Assembly (NCBI RefSeq): GCF_900230225.1
Contig: NZ_OCNH01000003.1
Coordinates: forward strand, 930,001-994,000
DNA: 64,000 nucleotides
Direction: 5' to 3'
DNA from: Spirosoma fluviale
GTDB lineage: Bacteria; Bacteroidota; Bacteroidia; Cytophagales; Spirosomataceae
A program made the position numbers and the translations under genes. Position 1 is the first letter of the stretch. Every line of letters starts with the position of its first letter. This document shows positions 61,741 through 64,000 of this stretch, one piece after another. The notes beneath the pieces were generated by a model. The model had not been told where the DNA came from and ran no database searches. It was given only the letters and a program-made list of their open reading frames with translations.

Positions 61741-62361
61741 ATGACGCTTTCGACCAAGGAACGCATTCTGAACGCATCCGTCCGGCTCTTCAATGAGTAC
61801 GGAGTCGATGCCGTGCGGCTCCAGCAGATAGCCGAGGAAATTGGCATCAGCGTCGGGAATTTAGCGTACCATTTCAAGACGAAAGACGCGATCATCGAAT
61901 CGGTTTATGAACAGGTGCTCGATGAGTTTGCCCATATTTTTCGCCAGTACCTTCAGGCTCCCGAGCTGGCGGCATTCGACCAGCAGATAAGCCTCTACTA
62001 CCAATTCTTCCGAAATTATCAATTCTATCTGGCGGAGTTTTTCAAGACGAATTCCGAGCAAACGACGCAGCAGATTCAATGGCAGCGGGCGGTGAATAAA
62101 ATGCTCATGCAACTGCGTAGCTGGCTCGATTTTCATGTGCAGCGACGTGTTATCCGGCCCGAAACCAGCCGGGGGCAGTATGACCAACTGGCTCAGTCGC
62201 TCTGGATGACGCTGGTTTTCCTGCCTGTATTCTCTGCCATGCGCGGCAATGCAGTGGATGAACGGCTCTACAAACAATCGGTTTGGGAACACCTGAAACC
62301 CTATCTTACCGAAGAGGGCATCTACGAATTCGAAACACTGGTTTTGCCAACACTGGCCTGA
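61741..62361 (+). CDS. TetR/AcrR-family transcriptional regulator
   Basis: 206 residues. The TetR helix-turn-helix is KERILNASVRLFNEYGVDAVRLQQIAEEIGISVGNLAYHFKTKDAIIESVYEQ (about 6-58). The C-terminal ligand domain is helical with no recognisable pocket motif. It could regulate the upstream 119-residue gene and LLM gene, or the divergent-looking hydrogenase promoter 120 bp downstream. Two AT-rich palindromes there are candidates for its site but could belong to another regulator. Confidence 0.9.
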   Translation: MTLSTKERILNASVRLFNEYGVDAVRLQQIAEEIGISVGNLAYHFKTKDAIIESVYEQVLDEFAHIFRQYLQAPELAAFDQQISLYYQFFRNYQFYLAEFFKTNSEQTTQQIQWQRAVNKMLMQLRSWLDFHVQRRVIRPETSRGQYDQLAQSLWMTLVFLPVFSAMRGNAVDERLYKQSVWEHLKPYLTEEGIYEFETLVLPTLA

Positions 62362-62484
62362 TGCCGTCGAGTATCCTCCATTACGTATAAGTTTTTCCTC
62401 CTACAGTTAAAAAATCAACTTCTCACCTGATTGCGCTCATTCCGTTCGGGTGACGTAAAACAAACCTTGCTTTATTGTTAAAAA

Positions 62485-62542
62485 GAATTAGAAAAAATTT
62501 TCTAATTCAGAATTATAATTATATTTGTACTTCTTATAATTC
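62485..62542 (+). promoter_or_regulatory. Hydrogenase operon promoter with two inverted repeats
   Basis: TATATTTG (62520-62527) is an exact -7 box. Upstream, GAATTAGAA-N6-TTCTAATTC (62485-62508) covers the expected -33 position. GAATTATAA (62510-62518) and TTATAATTC (62534-62542) flank the -7 box. Both have perfect 9-nt arms and look like repressor or activator operators. Confidence 0.6.
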
Positions 62543-62574
62543 AAAAATTCCGAACCCTTACACCCCCGTTTCGC

Positions 62575-63555
62575 ATGGCTAATGTATTATGGCTTCAGGG
62601 AGGAGCGTGCAGTGGCAACACGATGTCGTTCCTGAATGCTGAGGAACCCACGGTTGTCGATTTAGTAACCGATTTTGGTGTCAACATCCTCTGGCACCCG
62701 TCTATTGGCCTTGAGATTGGCGATCAGGTAACGCACCTGCTCAACGATATTGTCAGCGGCCGTACGCAGTGCGACATTCTTGTCTATGAAGGCAGTATCA
62801 TTCAGGGGCCGCATGGCACAGGAACCATGAACTACTTTGCGGATCGCCCCATGCAGGACTGGGTTCGGGATTTGTCGAAAGTAGTTGGTTATGTGGTCGC
62901 CATTGGCGATTGTGCTACCTGGGGTGGTATTCCGGCCGTGGCTCCCAACCCCAGCGAATCGACCGGAATGCAGTTTCTGAAAAAGGCCAAAGGTGGTTTC
63001 CTGGGCTCCGATTATGTATCGAAAGGGGGGCTGCCCGTTATCAATATACCTGGCTGCCCGGCTCACCCCGACTGGATTACGCAGATTCTGGTTGCCATTG
63101 CTACCGGCCGTATCGGCGATGTTCTGCTGGATGATTTCCACCGGCCCAAAACGTTCTTTACGGACTTCGTGCAAACGGGTTGCCCCAACGTGATTAGTTT
63201 CGCTCAGAAAGTTGACGGCGGATTTGGTAAGCGGGGCGGGTGTTTGTTCTACGAAGTGGGTTGCCGGGGTCCCATGACCCGCGCCAGTTGCAACCGGATT
63301 CTGTGGAACCGGCAATCGAGCAAAACCCGCGCCAATCACCCTTGTTTAGGTTGTACGGAGCCGGGCTTTCCCCACCATGATCTGGAGAAAGGCAGTGTCT
63401 TCAAAACGATGCATTACCTCGGTTTCCTGCCCAAAGAAGTACCCACCGGTACATCGAAATTAGGCTACTATTTACGGGCTGGTTTCGAGAAAGTCGTTTC
63501 AGGCAGTGAGCGCATGGTTGGCGTCGATCAACCTCAGTTTTCTTCATCTAAGTAG
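62575..63555 (+). CDS. hhyS: [NiFe]-hydrogenase small subunit, actinobacterial-type (group 1h)
   Basis: 326 residues, no Tat signal. VLWLQGGACSGNTMSFLNAE carries Cys12, but Asn15 stands where the second Cys of the usual CxxC proximal-cluster motif should be. NAEEPTVVDLVTDFGVNILWHPS follows. Other cluster ligands are in AIGDCATWGG, NIPGCPAHPDW, VQTGCPN, GGCLFYEVGCRGPMTRASCN and NHPCLGCTEPGFP. The Asn replacement and absent signal peptide are what is known for group 1h (formerly group 5) hydrogenases, where three Cys and one Asp hold the proximal cluster and which oxidise atmospheric H2. The large subunit follows at 63686. The symbol follows Streptomyces naming. Confidence 0.85.
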   Translation: MANVLWLQGGACSGNTMSFLNAEEPTVVDLVTDFGVNILWHPSIGLEIGDQVTHLLNDIVSGRTQCDILVYEGSIIQGPHGTGTMNYFADRPMQDWVRDLSKVVGYVVAIGDCATWGGIPAVAPNPSESTGMQFLKKAKGGFLGSDYVSKGGLPVINIPGCPAHPDWITQILVAIATGRIGDVLLDDFHRPKTFFTDFVQTGCPNVISFAQKVDGGFGKRGGCLFYEVGCRGPMTRASCNRILWNRQSSKTRANHPCLGCTEPGFPHHDLEKGSVFKTMHYLGFLPKEVPTGTSKLGYYLRAGFEKVVSGSERMVGVDQPQFSSSK

Positions 63556-63684
63556 TTAGTGGTGAGTGGTTATTAGGGTATTGGTGATTAGTTAGATACG
63601 CACGAATAGCGCATCCCAATAACTAATGACGAATAACTCAGTAACCATTAACCAATCACCATTCACGAATTACCAATAACCAAA
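63556..63684. repeat. Imperfect inverted repeat between hydrogenase subunit genes
   Basis: TTAGTGGTGAGTGGTTATTA-type units on the left face AATAACTAATGACGAATAAC and CCATTAACCAATCACCATTC on the right. It fills the whole intercistronic gap and resembles the rpmH-rnpA repeat (32222-32312). Confidence 0.7.
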
Positions 63685-63685
63685 C

Positions 63686-64000
63686 ATGGCAACGCAGAAA
63701 GAACTAAACATTTCGCCGGTTGGGCGGGTCGAGGGCGACCTCGATGTGAAGGTATATATGGAAGACGGAGTCGTAACGCGGGCGCACACACAGGCTGCCA
63801 TGTTCCGGGGCTTCGAGAAAATTATGGAGGGCAAAGACCCGCAGGCGGGTTTGATCGTAACGCCCCGTATTTGCGGCATCTGCGGTGGTTCCCACCTGTA
63901 CTGTGCCTCGTCGGCGCTGGACACGGCCTGGAAAACAACCCTGCCGCCTAACGCGCTGCTGCTGCGGGCCATTGGTCAGGCTACCGAAACGATACAAAGT
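63686..64000 (+). CDS. hhyL: [NiFe]-hydrogenase large subunit, 3' part beyond window
   Basis: 105 codons are in the window, from the ATG at 63686. NISPVGRVEGDLDVKVYMED is the usual start. RICGICGGSHLYC holds the L1 motif with the first cysteine pair (RxCGxCxxxH) that binds nickel. FRGFEKIMEGKDP matches group 1h. The second nickel ligand pair near the C-terminus lies outside. It is co-oriented with the small subunit and separated by a repeat. Maturation genes would be expected to the right. Confidence 0.93.
   Translation, partial: MATQKELNISPVGRVEGDLDVKVYMEDGVVTRAHTQAAMFRGFEKIMEGKDPQAGLIVTPRICGICGGSHLYCASSALDTAWKTTLPPNALLLRAIGQATETIQS

Overview
This window looks like chromosomal DNA of a Bacteroidota bacterium of the Cytophagales/Spirosomataceae type (Spirosoma-like). 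The grounds are two SusC/SusD pairs, -7 promoter boxes of the form TAnnTTTG, a type IX secretion sorting domain, and a mid-GC, hairpin-rich layout. The genus is an inference; no rRNA or tRNA gene is visible. There is no CRISPR array, no intact transposase and no prophage.

Positions 1-16.8 kb form a sugar-acid uptake and conversion locus, almost all on the minus strand. It holds a truncated PQQ-dependent dehydrogenase, a mutarotase-fold secreted protein, two SusC/SusD pairs, three enolase-superfamily dehydratases (D-galactonate dehydratase-like, ManD/RspA-like, and a third MR/MLE-type enzyme) and a LacI-family regulator with two matching palindromic operators. All three dehydratases start with twin-arginine signals, so oxidation and dehydration of sugars may occur outside the cytoplasm. 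Next come a purine nucleoside phosphorylase and a secreted TPR protein. A complete arsenic operon follows (arsR-arsM-arsN-like-arsC-acr3, 24.0 to 20.6 kb) with two ArsR-type palindromes.

Positions 24-49 kb are mostly housekeeping and accessory genes: a PAP2 phosphatase, a small P-loop kinase, lutABC lactate utilisation, an MDR oxidoreductase, an SDR remnant, the rpmH-rnpA-ctpA series, an M61 peptidase, an MNT nucleotidyltransferase with a decayed HEPN partner, a GH130 enzyme, a DUF389 membrane protein, an amidase, a PAS histidine kinase, a delta-60 repeat protein with a T9SS tail, a GNAT enzyme, an alpha/beta hydrolase and a TerC gene with two small partners. Positions 49.2-52 kb are a scar zone with four broken genes: a SusC N-terminus abutting a LytTR regulator, a frameshifted M20 peptidase and a Tat-signal remnant.

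Positions 52-59 kb carry GH29 fucosidase, GH20 hexosaminidase and GH92 mannosidase genes, an enzyme set suited to trimming N-glycans. An esterase, an LLM flavin oxidoreductase and a TetR regulator follow. The window ends in the small and large subunits of a [NiFe]-hydrogenase that resembles the high-affinity actinobacterial type (group 1h). A recurrent theme is intergenic inverted repeats of unrelated sequence but similar architecture. Many have arms that are themselves palindromic, and several supply the stop codons of the genes they follow.
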